Shown here in pieces: positions 34,564 to 52,299 of a DNA stretch of 64,000 nucleotides. The DNA is from Pristionchus mayeri (lineage: Eukaryota > Nematoda > Chromadorea > Rhabditida > Neodiplogasteridae): contig BTRK01000003.1 in assembly GCA_036245805.1 (NCBI GenBank), positions 19,681,292 through 19,745,291 on the forward strand. Reading direction: 5' to 3'. Both the position numbers and the translations under genes were made by a program. Below the pieces are notes generated by a model. That model was not told where the DNA came from. It made no database searches and saw only the letters and a list, made by a program, of their open reading frames with translations. Each line of letters starts with the position of its first letter. The first letter of the stretch is position 1.

Positions 34564-35221
34564 TGTAGCGAGTGAACCACTCGGCGAGGAGGGAAAGGGA
34601 AGGAATGAATGGGGGAGAGGAGAGATGGAGAATAAGAGAACTATACACTATTCAGTGCAGGGGGTCTTAGTTGGGTCCAGTGGACCCTGAAGATATTTAT
34701 TTCAATTTCAAATTTCGCGTCAATGCCAAACCAGAGTCATTCTGAGTCGATTCTTACGTGAGGGACGTGTTATGCTTCAAACAGACAATTTCCTTCCCCA
34801 GTGAATGGACGATCATTGCACTACTGCAGTGCGTCCTTAGAAGATTAATAGGATAAGATCAAATATCAAACAACAACAACCATGTCGTGGCTGAAAAGCG
34901 AAGTAGAAGATTCATCGATTGAAACCCGAGAGAGGAGTGAAAGAGGAAGATGGAAGGACGGAGAAGAGAATAATGAGAAAGACGATATTAATATTATCAG
35001 TGCTCATTATCTTGGCTCTATCGCATGATCATGTCAGAAACGGAATAAGAAATATTCTAGGGATAACCATGATTACTACTTCGAGTGAATAAATTGTGAT
35101 TCAGAAATTCGTTGCATTGTCTGTTCAAGGATGCTTCTATTTCAAAAATGCTGAAAGAACTTTGCCGGAGAGATCGAACCCTTTACTTGAGATCTTCGAA
35201 TAAATACAGACTCGTTCGTGT
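34564..35221. other. Intergenic region
   Basis: Between the kelch start codon (34563) and the collagen stop codon (35222). From about 35,165 it is homologous (inverted) to the 3' flank of the other collagen gene. No gene seen. Confidence 0.5.
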
Positions 35222-36052
35222 CTAATATCCGGGTGCGGTTCTGGGTGGGGGACAGTGTTCGCATCCTCCTCCTGATCCCTTGTCTCCGTGGGAACCATCT
35301 GCACCGGCGGAACCAGGATTTCCGGGAGCTCCATCGGGTCCCTTGTCTCCTGCGGGACCAGGAGGACCAGCAGGGGATGCTGCCGCAGATCCAGGGTTTC
35401 CAGCGGGTCCAGGGGCTCCGGCGGGGCCGGGAGGACCTGCAGGTCCGGGGGCTCCAGGAGCCTCGTTGGTTGAGCCGGCGGGTCCGGGCGGTCCAGCGGA
35501 TCCAGGTCCTCCGGGATTTCCAGCGGGTCCAGGAGGGCCTGGAGGTCCAGCGGGGCCGGGTCCACCAGCAGGAGCTCCATTTCCGGGAGCTCCAGGATTT
35601 CCAGCCGGTCCGGGAGGTCCGGCCGATCCGGCGGGTCCAGCGGGGCCAGGAAGGCAATCGAAACAAAAGTCGGGATGGGCTGATGCTGCAGGTGCTGCAT
35701 TGGCACCGGGAGATCCGGGTCCTCCGGGTTGTCCATCGCTTCCTGGGGCTCCATCGGATCCAGGGGGACCGGCAGGACCAGCAGGGCCCATTCCACACGA
35801 ACAGCAACTTCCTCCTCCACCACCACCGGAAGCTCCTCCTCCTGCCACCAATTGGGCTGCGATGTCACTGGAATACGGTAGATCAGTGATCGATCGGTCT
35901 AATCATCGTGAGGTTACGGTAGTCGACACTCACGTAGGTCCTCCTGAGCTGTAGGTCTCTGCGGCACGCGCTCTTGCTCTCTTCTCCTGATAATCAGCAG
36001 CAGTCCTATCGTCTCCGAACAAGATATTTCGAGGGAATCGAGAGGAGGAATG
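35165..36052. repeat. Collagen inverted repeat, left arm
   Basis: From about 35165 (3' flank) to the start of exon 4 of collagen copy 1 this is nearly identical, in inverse orientation, to about 38,140-39,045, including intron 4 (66 bases) and about 30-50 bases of 3' flank. Beyond 36,052 similarity drops to what is expected of old paralogues. Confidence 0.88.
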
Positions 36053-36677
36053 CTGAAATGGTACGATAGGGTACTGTAATTTGGAATACTGTAGGCATGT
36101 GAATATCATTACTTTAAAAAATATCATAATATTACCACATCCGGCATCAGTTCATCTGAATTGTCTTCTTCAAATTTCGCTTTCTTCCCCTGATCACGAG
36201 GGAATCTAGTGGGAGGATGGGCAATCGAATACTGTAATTAAACAGATAAGAGTACTGTAATTGAGGGTACTGTGGTAAGGATGGATCAATCGATATTACT
36301 CACGAAGGCGTATTCTTGCCAGAGGGAATTAGACCGGGTCTTGCAGAAATCGACTTCATCTTGGATATTGGAAGCGACATGCTGAACAGGAAAAATGTTT
36401 AAATTATTTTATCATTTGATTGCATGCTAAGACAATGCAAACACTTGTGTTGCGCATGAGTATCAGTCTTTTTTCAATAACTTCAGTGATTCTACGTTAC
36501 ATCCGGTATTGGGGAAGGATAAGTAGATGCAGGATACTGAGTTCCAACCTGCATGTAGTTGTACATTAGGGGAACAGCAACAACGGCTCCGAGGATTGCG
36601 ACTGTGGCGAATGAAACGGAGAAGAAAGCGACTCTTCTGAGGGATGCTTCCTCAGAGGAATCACGCTTGGCGTCCAT
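35222..36677 (-). CDS. Cuticle collagen, copy 1
   Basis: Secreted structural collagen of the nematode cuticle. Five exons join in phase: 36549-36677, 36304-36381, 36136-36231, 35934-36052, 35222-35867, giving 355 residues. Exon 1 is the nematode cuticle collagen N-terminal domain with its membrane-like segment ([20 protein letters not shown]). Then [12 protein letters not shown], a basic processing-like site EKRARARA (residues about 130), [17 protein letters not shown] opening the Gly-X-Y domain, an interruption with [14 protein letters not shown], a long Gly-X-Y run, and [15 protein letters not shown] at the C-terminus. The three CxxC-type clusters are typical for disulfide-linked cuticle trimers. 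The start lies two bases after TCTTCAG. It is divergent from copy 2, and is more similar to it in exons 4-5 than in exon 3. An intron separates exons 3 and 4 that copy 2 lacks. Confidence 0.95.
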
Positions 36678-36970
36678 TCCTGAAGAGGAGAAGATCACGT
36701 TAGAGGATAGCGAGATATGGAAAAAATGGATTGGGAATGTAATGGTGGATTAAGGTTATCGTTGACAATGCAACTCCCTGATTCAAGGTTTTGAAATATG
36801 CATCTATTCAATTGTCGTAGTGACACTGCGAAATGAGAAGAAGATGAAGCGAGAAATGAGAAGATGAAGAAAAAGGAAGAATAAACTGCACCGAATCTCA
36901 CTTATTTCGTTATCTGCTTCAAGACGTTGATTCGATCGAGTTGTCACTGGGTACTCTGACACCTCTTTAC

Positions 36971-36978
36971 CTTTTATA
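36971..36978 (-). promoter_or_regulatory. TATA box, collagen copy 1
   Basis: TATAAAAG read on the minus strand, inside GAGTATAAAAGGTAAAG, about 290 bases upstream of the start codon and about 70 bases upstream of a plausible 5' UTR donor. Confidence 0.6.
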
Positions 36979-37404
36979 CTCCCGGGATGAGTACCATTCT
37001 AAGGGGCCATCAATCTTCCCCGCTGCCATAGTTCGAGAACAAAACACGTTCCAGATGTACTTTGTCATCCGAGTGAAAATGTTTTTGCAGAATGCGTTTA
37101 AAAATACAGCATTTCTGCAATCTAAGATCCAGATGGGCGCAGATTATATCGCTTTCTTGGCTATGGAAGAGAAACTAATGCAGCAGTTTATCAGATTTGC
37201 AGAGAGACTAATGGACGGCAGCGTCAAACTCGTTTCTTCCCCTTTGGCACCCGGCTGCAACTGGATAGTATCGAGAGCACGAGAAAGTCGAGAGCTACTC
37301 TCCTCTTTCTGCACACTCTCTCGCCTCCAAGAGAACTACGGATTGAGGAGGGCATTGTCTCCCTGGCCGAATGCTATCAGCGCCCGAGGCGAGCGATTAG
37401 TTTG

Positions 37405-37412
37405 TATAAAAG
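37405..37412 (+). promoter_or_regulatory. TATA box, collagen copy 2
   Basis: TATAAAAG within TTTGTATAAAAGAGAACG, about 180 bases upstream of the start codon and about 45 bases upstream of a plausible 5' UTR donor (AAAG/GTATGA). Confidence 0.6.
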
Positions 37413-37588
37413 AGAACGAGGTAGAAACACTACTGATCGAAAAGGAGATATCAAAGGTATGAAAATCTACGTTCTCATTCTGTTTTCCTTTGTCAATTGT
37501 TCGTGGATGAACAACATGAAAAAAAAACAAAAATATTTTCTTGTTAATTGTTCAATCAATGCATACTCTAAGTAACCTTCTTTCAGAG

Positions 37589-38984
37589 ATGGATCCGAAG
37601 CGTGATTCCTCGGAGGAGGCATCCCTCAGACGAGTCGTATTCTTCTCTGTATCATTCGCCACAGTCGCAATCCTCGGAGCAGTAGTTGCTGTTCCCCTAA
37701 TGTACAACTACATGCAGGTTGGAATTCAGTATCGTTCACTTACGTACATCATTCTTGAAGGCTGCGTAGATCAATCGAAAATCTTGACAGCCTGACACCT
37801 TACTGATACCTTACATCATTAGTGGTTGCGCTGTCCTATCATGAAAGGAACTCATATAATATCTAAAATTATAATATGAGTGATAACTTTCTCCCTTTCA
37901 GCATGTCGCTTCCAACATCCAAGATGAGGTCGATTTCTGTAAGACCAGGTCTAATTCCCTCTGGCAAGAGTACGCATTCGTGAGTAATATTGATTGTTCC
38001 ATCCTGACTATGGTACTCTCAACTACAGTACTCTGATCTGCATAATTACAGTACTCGATCTCTCATCCGCCCTCTCGAATCCCTCGTGGTGGTCAGGAGA
38101 AGAAATCGAGACTTGAAGACAGTTCAGAGGAACTGATGCCGGATGTTGCCGCCCGTTCCTCCTCTCGATTCCCTCGAAATATCTTGTTCGGAGACGATAG
38201 GACTGCTGCTGATTATCAGGAGAAGAGAGCAAGAGCGCGTGCCGCAGAGACCTACAGCTCAGGAGGACCTACGTGAGTGTCGACTACCGTAACCTCACGA
38301 TGATTAGACCGATCGATCACTGATCTACCGTATTCCAGTGACATCGCAGCCCAATTGGTGGCAGGAGGAGGAGCTTCCGGTGGTGGTGGAGGAGGAAGTT
38401 GCTGTTCGTGTGGAATGGGCCCTGCTGGTCCTGCCGGTCCCCCTGGATCCGATGGAGCCCCAGGAAGCGATGGACAACCCGGAGGACCCGGATCTCCCGG
38501 TGCCAATGCAGCACCTGCAGCATCAGCCCATCCCGACTTTTGTTTCGATTGCCTTCCTGGCCCCGCTGGACCCGCCGGATCGGCCGGACCTCCCGGACCG
38601 GCTGGAAATCCTGGAGCTCCCGGAAATGGAGCTCCTGCTGGTGGACCCGGCCCCGCTGGACCTCCAGGCCCTCCTGGACCCGCTGGAAATCCCGGAGGAC
38701 CTGGATCCGCTGGACCGCCCGGACCCGCCGGCTCAACCAACGAGGCTCCTGGAGCCCCCGGACCTGCAGGTCCTCCCGGCCCCGCCGGAGCTCCTGGACC
38801 CGCTGGAAATCCCGGATCTGCTGCAGCTTCCCCTGCTGGTCCTCCTGGTCCCGCAGGAGACAAGGGGCCCGATGGAGCTCCCGGAAATTCTGGTTCCGCC
38901 GGTGCAGATGGTTCCCACGGAGACAAGGGATCAGGAGGAGGATGCGAACATTGTCCCCCACCCAGAACCGCACCCGGATATTAG
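37589..38984 (+). CDS. Cuticle collagen, copy 2
   Basis: Four exons join in phase: 37589-37717, 37902-37979, 38052-38272, 38339-38984. Start is two bases after [24 protein letters not shown]. Exon 1 encodes the N-terminal cuticle collagen domain and matches copy 1 except for two residues that I see (P3, V17). Exon 2 is [20 protein letters not shown]. Exon 3 ([15 protein letters not shown]...[15 protein letters not shown]) fuses what are exons 3 and 4 in copy 1, so one intron is missing. The last exon has the same length as in copy 1 (646 nt), and I see one residue change ([10 protein letters not shown] for [10 protein letters not shown]). Product about 358 residues, Gly-X-Y domain with three cysteine clusters, ending [13 protein letters not shown]. 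Same role as copy 1. Confidence 0.95.
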
Positions 38985-39045
38985 ACACGAACGAGTCTAT
39001 ATTTATTCGAAGATCTCAAGTAAAGGGTTTGATCTCTCTGAATGC
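38140..39045. repeat. Collagen inverted repeat, right arm
   Basis: Inverse partner of about 35165-36052. Near-identity runs from the TCCTCTCGATTCCCTCG block through exon 4 (counted in copy 2), the intron 38273-38338, and past the stop codon to AAGATCTCAAGTAAAGGGTT. Confidence 0.88.
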
Positions 39046-39527
39046 CAAACGAGTCTTTCGATTACATAAGAAAATTAGCCATTGTTGCACTTTCCCATTC
39101 ACTGAGCCGTTTCCAGTAACCGGAAATGCACTTCTCCCCGTGCCAAGCACCCCTAGCTCACTCTCTCCATTTCTCATGATCTCTCGTATGCCAGAGAAGC
39201 AAGAGAGTGCACTGAACGAAGAGAGTGCCTGCCACCAGGGAAGAAAGATCTCTGAGAAGAGATCGAGAGTAGAAGAGCTCAAGGACAGGGGAAGGAATGA
39301 GGGGAGGAGGGGGGAGGGGGGAGAGAGTAAGGCGGAAAGAAGAGGATAGGGGCGGTACATATTTTGTGAGATAGCCATCGGCTATCCCCTGTGGTTCTGA
39401 GAAGAGAGGGTTGGCTCAGCTGGAATGTCATTTGATACTGAAACGTGTTTTTGATCGCCTCTCGCTGTTTTCTCGTTACTATCTTGAGCGTGCTCCCTTT
39501 CAATCCATTCGTTTACCACATTCCAGA
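39046..39527. other. Intergenic region
   Basis: Between collagen copy 2 and the serine-rich gene. A G/A-rich stretch with a poly-G-like tract at about 39,300-39,330. Nothing coding supported. Confidence 0.5.
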
Positions 39528-42500
39528 ATGAATTCGCATACAAGTGGCAATCTGGAAGATCACTCCCTTCTGTATGATTGGAGAGACGCGACTACACCCT
39601 CGTGCTCATCATCAGCATCCTCATCATCATCAGCGTATTCCTCCTCGGTGACCTCCCCGGAGAAGGAGTTTGGCAGGTGAAGATACTACAATTTATAAAA
39701 CTTGCCAATGATCTACCGGGGATTTATAGTTCTGAGTTATGAGATCCGTCAAGAATAGCTACTCATTTCTCGTGTGATATAGCACACGTATCACGAGCCA
39801 GTGGAGGAGTGCGGGAACAAAACCAAACTTTTTGTGCCTGATCTTTACTATATTTTAGTGGTAGAATACCCAGGACGGATGTTGTCGAAAAATATAGGTT
39901 GTTGGTCCCAGAGCCGGCTTTTAGGAATTTTCCGGTTTTGCACCTGGCTATACTGTATATCAGCTCCCAGATAAGTTAGAAGGGTGGCTTTGAGCTCAAA
40001 ATGTTCGGAAAATTATTTCCAGCAACTTTTCTGTTGAAAACATTTTTGAAAAATCAAAACTGGAAAAGCTATAGAAGAAAAACCAATGTGCGAGACAGAA
40101 AAAAAATATTTACCATATCACGAAGGAAACTTTCAATGGATTTTTATTGCATTAAATCAAAGAACAAACATTAATACATGTAGGAAAAATATTGAAGAAA
40201 GAAAAAGCTGACGCCTTTTTCAGAATTTTCGGCGCCGAACATGGTCATGTGGTAAAAAATCAGAATATTTTCATTCCAGACATCCTTAATTTACTTTTTA
40301 GTTATAAATAAAACCGATTTGAGTCGTTTCTGGAACAAGCAAGTTTGATGATGCTCAAAAAACGAGATTTCGGATAACTTTCAAAAATCGATTTTCACAT
40401 CCTCAATTTTCCCCAAATTTGGGCATTTATAATTTCTCACGTTGGTAAGTTCATCCAGGATATGTATGTATTATTTGTAGTAGACTCCGACTAGATTTTA
40501 TATTTATTGGAATTGGTAGATCCATGGTTTCGAATTCCTTAGACTCTTCGCTCGAAAATGCCTCCACGGGAGTGTTCAAAATTTTCAAAATTAGTTTTCA
40601 GCTGAAATTTTGTGAATACTGAACGGATTTGTGCATCTAAAATCATATTTAGGACTGCTTAATAAGAAAACATAGCCAAAATGCAATATAGCTTGGCAAG
40701 AAAAATATTGATTTTTTTAGATTTAGAATTTTTCGATTTCTTTAGAAAAGTATTGATTCATTAACTTCTCGGCGTATTCTGACTAATACCCTATTTTAAA
40801 GATTTATGATGCACAAATCCGATCAGTAATCACACAATTTCAGCTGAAAACTAATTTTGAAAATTTTGAACACTCCCGTGGAGGCATTTTCGAGCGAAGA
40901 ATCTAAGGGATTCGAAACCATGGATCTACCAATTCCAATAAATATCAAATCTAGTCGGAGTCTACTACAAATAATACATACAGATCCTGGATGAACTTAC
41001 CAACGTGAGAAATTATAAATGCCCAAATTTGGGGAAAATTGAGGATGTGAAAATCGATTTTTGAAAGTTATCCGAAATCTCGTTTTTTGAGCATCATCAA
41101 ACTTGCTTGTTCCAGAAACGACTCAAATCGGTTTTATTTATAACTAAAAAGTAAATTAAGGATGTCTGGAATGAAAATATTCTGATTTTTTACCACATGA
41201 CCATGTTCGGCGCCGAAAATCCTGAAAAAGGCGTCAGCTCTCTTCAATATTTTTCCTACATGTATTAATGTTTGTTCTTTGATTTAATTCAATAAAAATC
41301 CATTGAAAGTTTCCTGCGTGATATGGTAAATAATTTTTTTCTGTCTCGCACATTAGTTTTTCTTCTATAGCTTTTCCAGTTTTGATTTTTCAAATATGTT
41401 TTCAACAGAAAAGTTGCTGGAAATAATTTTCCGAACATTTTGAGCTCAAAGCCACCCTTCTAGCTTATCTGGGAGCTGATATACAGTATAGCAAGGTGCA
41501 AAACCGGAAAATTCCTAAAAGCCGGCTCTGGGACCAACAACCTATATTTTTCGACAACATCCGTCCTGGGTATTCTTCCACCAAAATATCGTAAAGATCA
41601 GGCAAAAAAGTTCGGTTTTGTTCCCGGGGAGCTAATATTTCATTCACTGACTCGCGATACACGTGATAGATAGTCTTTCCGAGCTGCGGGGGGTCGTATG
41701 GAATGAGGAGGGCACAGGGCTAATCCAGACGTCTTCATCGTCGTGATTCCAGGAAGCGACGTCGTTCATCTTCGTCGATTTCTTCCAGCGAGTGTTCTTC
41801 CTCCTTCTCCTCAGTCTCCTCTCCCTTCTCAGCCTCATTCTCCAATTCTCCACTCCCTAGGAAGACCAGGTTTGCTCTTTAGCTGATGTATGTTTGCATT
41901 ATCCTCTTTTCAAGCATGAGAATATCTATCAATCGAATTGTTTTTAAGATATTAACTAAATTGTATACAAAAAAATTGTATGAAACAGAAGCGATTGAAG
42001 TTGCGCGACCGACCAGTTATCTGTGAAATACCTGAACCACAACTGATCGATCCCACCCTCACTCATAATGAAGAACACCACAGTACTAGCTAGCGCCATT
42101 GATCTACCGTAACCTATACCGTATTCAGTCTACAGTACTCTCTCCTTGCAGCTGCACCGAGGGTTCTGTTCTGCTGGGTCGACTGCGAGGATTGTTGCAC
42201 GAACTGCCCAGCGATGCCAATGCTTATCAGGTGCGATTCTCTCCTAGTTCAATCCCCGGGAGGTATAGGCAAATGATCTATTCCTCATAGAGTTCCCATG
42301 TTAAGACAAAAACAATAGAAGAAACTGCCACATCAGAATCGTGACATTTCGTTGCGAGAGTTTCTAGAACGTTAGGAAGTTTTGCAGCTAAAGTCTAGGT
42401 GATTGCATAGATCACGTTAGCAAGATCTCGTTACTCGGTGCGGCGCACTGGCCATCTCTTGACACGGCGTGGCACTGCATCTCATTCCCCCTTCTCTCCC

Positions 42501-43601
42501 CCCTCCCTCGAGATCCATTCCCTCTGCCGCGCGTGTGTGCTCATCGTAGAAGAACCAGTTCGTAGACTACTCGAGATGAATGAAAGAGTACAGTACGAGT
42601 ACAGTAGCATGAGGGATACGGTAGGGGTATGGTAACACCCAACGAAGGCAGTGTAGTGCAGTGGTCGGGTAGAGTGCACATCTCAAGTGAGAGTGCAGTA
42701 CGAGTACAGGAGAGGGAAGGGCAGCGCGTGATTCGAGAGAGAAAAGTTGATCCAGAACCGGGAATTGCACAGAACCGGGAAGTGAACGGCGGTTCTATTC
42801 GGAATTTTGCAGAGATTACTGGATGGCGTGACGAGTGTGATGGAGGAGGAGGGAAGGAGGAAGCAGTCGAGGGTCGAGTCACAACCAGTCTCGCCCTTCG
42901 AACAACAGAGATTCTCAGTGAGTTAAAGCATGATTGACTATGACGCAAGGAACAGATTCTTCAATCTGGGTTGTTTATCGCAGGTCAGGCTGATTAGAGA
43001 TCAGCCTGAATGGGACGGTTTCATTTTTTTGTCTGATTATTTTTGATTGTCTGATTCCCCAAGTACGAAGAAGATAGTGTTGGGAAAACGATATGAAGAC
43101 AAGGAATGTTGCTAGCTACTCAAGAATAGGGCAAATTGCATAGAAGTAGATTTCTTGCCCTTGATGATGACAAGCTCCCATTTTCAAATGCCATGAACTG
43201 GTTGGAAGCCGATGCTATCTCGGGCTGATGGAATCTCCACTAGGGTCGAATACCTTGGGAGAGTCAATCAGCTGGGTTTCGGTTGGCCATTCCTCAGGCT
43301 CGTAAATCTCCTCGGAAATGGGGTGTTGTTATGTGCGCAGGGAGAGTCATCGTCAGAGCCAGCTTTTGAATTGCGCAATGGACGGCTAAACGCGGTCAAG
43401 GGCGTTTCTCGAGAGGAGCTTTTAGACACAGAGGGGGATGCAGGAAGGAGTTTGAGGGGGAAAACCTCCTGAAACTGGGATCAAATTTGCAGATTTATAT
43501 TTAATTTTATAATATTTTAATCGCAGGAACTCCCGTCGGATCTGATGAGCGTGGACGTTAGCGCCTTCGCCTCCCTCATCATGTATCAGAGACAAGCTTA
43601 A
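39528..43601 (+). CDS. Small serine-rich protein, 139 residues, unknown
   Basis: Four exons join in phase: 39528-39676, 41753-41869, 42152-42230, 43527-43601. Start two bases after TTCCAG. Layout: hydrophilic start MNSHTSGNLEDHSLLYDWRD, two serine tracts (SCSSSASSSSSAYSSSVTS; SSSSISSSECSSSFSS), a basic patch KRRRS between them, then a compact C-terminus SVLLGRLRGLLHELPSDANA followed by MSVDVSAFASLIMYQRQA. The basic patch could be a nuclear localisation signal and the tail looks helical (inference). No signal peptide or membrane helix. The first intron (39677-41752) is filled by a large palindrome. I do not recognise the family; the C-terminal part is the piece to use in a search. Confidence 0.65.
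39782..41682. repeat. Very long palindrome (foldback element) in intron
   Basis: Two arms of about 900 bases are near-perfect reverse complements around a centre near 40,730. Paired landmarks: GTTGTTGGTCCCAGAGCCGG at about 39,899 and its complement at about 41,521; GTTCGGCGCCGAA-type block at about 40,230 and 41,207; CCACGGGAGTGTTCAAAATT at about 40,563 and 40,862. Outer ends are CACGTATCACGAGCCAGTG and CACTGACTCGCGATACACGTG. No coding capacity. Lies wholly inside intron 1 of the serine-rich gene. Confidence 0.9.
42231..43526. other. Long intron of the serine-rich gene
   Basis: No exon supported. It contains several TACGGTA/TACAGTA blocks near 42,590-42,700 and an open frame on the plus strand (42,629-42,937) that shows no conserved features. 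Confidence 0.4.
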
Positions 43602-44705
43602 TTCTCCCCATTTTTAATTAGTAGTTGATGTAGTTCTTAATCTTAGATTCGTCAGCAGCTATCCATAATCTAGTCGCAATCCCACCATCAAAGTTGTTTC
43701 GATTCCACTTCATTTATATCGGGTACCAATAAATTTGCTCTCAATTGATCTCTTGTTGTTTTCGCCGCTGCGTATTTTTTGATTGCATTGAAATTGACAT
43801 TTGTATTCGGAAGAGAAAAGGAAACAAAAACAAAATTGCCAATGGAGCCACAAAATTACGGTAGAGCCGGGCGCAAAATCGGAGCCGTGAAAAGGTGTAT
43901 AGTGCGGCAGGTCAGCTATTATTCAGCCGGTCAAAACTTCAAAAGTGCACGTTTGTCTCAATTTGTTTGCTTGCATTATCACGTGTCGTGAATTATTCCT
44001 GTTTTCTTCCATTCACTCACAGTTTGTTAGGTCGCTCGTCTCGTCTGCTTGCTCGTATTGCTGCCTCGTTTACGTGTCAACCATTGACTAACTTTAGAAG
44101 TGGATTTTTTCATCCCATTTTCTTTGCTCCTGCCCTTCATTCGTAGAAACTCGACCGCTATCTTCTCTGAAGACTTTATGTTATTATATTCCCTAGCAAT
44201 TATCACGTAATGCATTTTCATTCTCCACGATATTCAACTCATCCCTCAAGTCCACTCGTCTCGTTTCTATTCCTCCCCTTCTCTACCCAACCTTTCTCGC
44301 TGTAATGTGTTTCTCATCCTCCTCTCGTATGCGCACAGTATTTATCACATACTGCACGTCACCACTGTGCGTAGTCACTCACCAAACTTCAAACATCATC
44401 TGACCTAGCTGGACTCCATGAACTCCGCTCTTTTCCCTCACTAGTCTCTAGCCCGTGCGCTTTTCCATTCCTCTTTCTCGAAGCAAATGTCTCTCTCTCT
44501 CCCTCTCTCAACACTACGTGCAAACTCGTCCATTGCACTCGAAAGACTCGCAATTGTCGGTCGTCGCGTGGTCTTCTCTCTTCTTTCCTCGCCCTTTCCT
44601 CTTCCTCCGGTCGTTTATTATCGTTATTGCTCCTCTAAATCACTTGTTTTTCTTGTTCACATTGTTTTTTGTGTTCTTAATTAATTAAAATTAGCTAATT
44701 AAGTG
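43602..44705. other. Upstream region of methylmalonyl-CoA mutase
   Basis: Pyrimidine-rich, especially 44,440-44,660 (CTCTCTCTC, CTTTTTCTT tracts). The start codon of the next gene is at 44706, preceded by AATTAAGTG without a TTTCAG at its 5' side, so its leader is not obviously trans-spliced right at the ATG. Confidence 0.5.
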
Positions 44706-51356
<6,651 letters not shown>

Positions 51357-52299
51357 GCGCCGACCGATAATCGTCGATCTACCGTAATCCCTCTCCCCAG
51401 TTTTTGAATATTCTTATTGCCATGCAGTCTCAGATGTGCTACATTTATCATTCGTTTCTCTTGGAATGCTCCCCACTCACGGTTAATTGTGTTTCAGTAG
51501 GTTTGTAGATACAGTTGTACGATATTTGGTGTATTACTGTTCCAAAAGTAGATAATGTGATTATCGCGTTGCTCAGAGAAGATAAATAGTTTATGATAAT
51601 GGAAGTTGCTGTTGTTTGTGAAGGGATGAGCGCAACGCGTTCCAGTGCATGCCCTTTCTTTCCTTTGTTCACGTGTTCACAATCACTCTCTGCCACCCAT
51701 TGTGCATCGTATTCATTGTCAAAAATATGGAGCTCGAAGTGAAGCTGCATGAAAATTATGCTGATTGAATAATAGATGCAACTATTCGGTAACTTCTGAA
51801 ATTTGTAAAAGATATTAGGGAGACAGCACTGACAGTCGTTATGTCTCCATGTGATCATCTGTATTATGTGGCTCAGAGACTTGCCGGATTCCTTTTGCCC
51901 CGATAAATTTGAACCGAGTTCTGCCTAGAAATTTTAGTTTTCAAACGAATTACGAAGGACTGGGGAATTATCGATTTTCCTTCGTTCACTTGCAATTATT
52001 ACGTCCCTGTGCATCTATGCTTACCGTAGTGTGGCGAATTGCTAGTTGATGGAACATATTGTTGCACTTGCATCTATGCACATTGATATTACACCTCGGC
52101 GTGTATATATGAACGGCAGTACATTATCGATTGGCAGAGAAAAATAATGAATTATAAGTCACTTTCCAATTCCATAAAGTGTATTACTGTAGTTGCGGAG
52201 TTCACGGTTCTGGCAATACCCGGTTCCTCTTTTCAGCTTTTTTTATTTGAAACTTTAAACTTCCCTTTCATTGTACTAATATATTTCGTGTTTTCCAGT
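51357..52299. other. Intergenic region between mmcm-1 and TMEM177
   Basis: The gap of about 940 bases is larger than typical nematode operon spacing of about 100 bases, so co-transcription is not indicated. A weak AATAAA-like signal was not found close to the mmcm-1 stop. No coding exon supported. Confidence 0.45.

Larger units (their letters stand above)
29910..34605. repeat. Tandem segmental duplication, right unit
   Basis: Second copy of the kelch unit; see the left unit at 24625-29360. Coding exons are more similar than introns, which carry unrelated indels, including a small element at 33.1-33.4 kb present only here. The duplication is therefore not recent. Confidence 0.85.
36678..37588. 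promoter_or_regulatory. Divergent promoter region of the collagen pair
   Basis: The two collagen start codons face away from each other across 911 bases. TATAAAAG occurs on the minus strand at 36971-36978 (toward copy 1) and on the plus strand at 37405-37412 (toward copy 2). Each is followed by a probable 5' UTR exon with a donor (AATAA/GTGAGA at about 36900 on the minus strand; ATCAAAG/GTATGA at 37457 on the plus strand) and an acceptor right at the start codon. Cuticle collagens are typically moult-cycle regulated; that is family knowledge, not visible here. Confidence 0.65.

Noticed and set aside
36941..37462. 173-residue open frame between the collagen genes
   Set aside because: It begins with a non-ATG codon in the alternative-start reading, lies in the divergent promoter region across the TATA box of copy 2, and shows no recognisable domain.
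38399..39349. 316-residue open frame overlapping collagen copy 2
   Set aside because: Shifted frame of the Gly-X-Y region; the GGN-CCN repeat keeps all frames open. The same explains the 220-243 residue frames on both strands at 35.1-35.95 and 38.25-39.07 kb.
42629..42937. 102-residue plus-strand frame in the last intron of the serine-rich gene
   Set aside because: Spans TACGGTAG-rich intronic sequence; composition is Arg/Glu rich by chance and no splice sites connect it.
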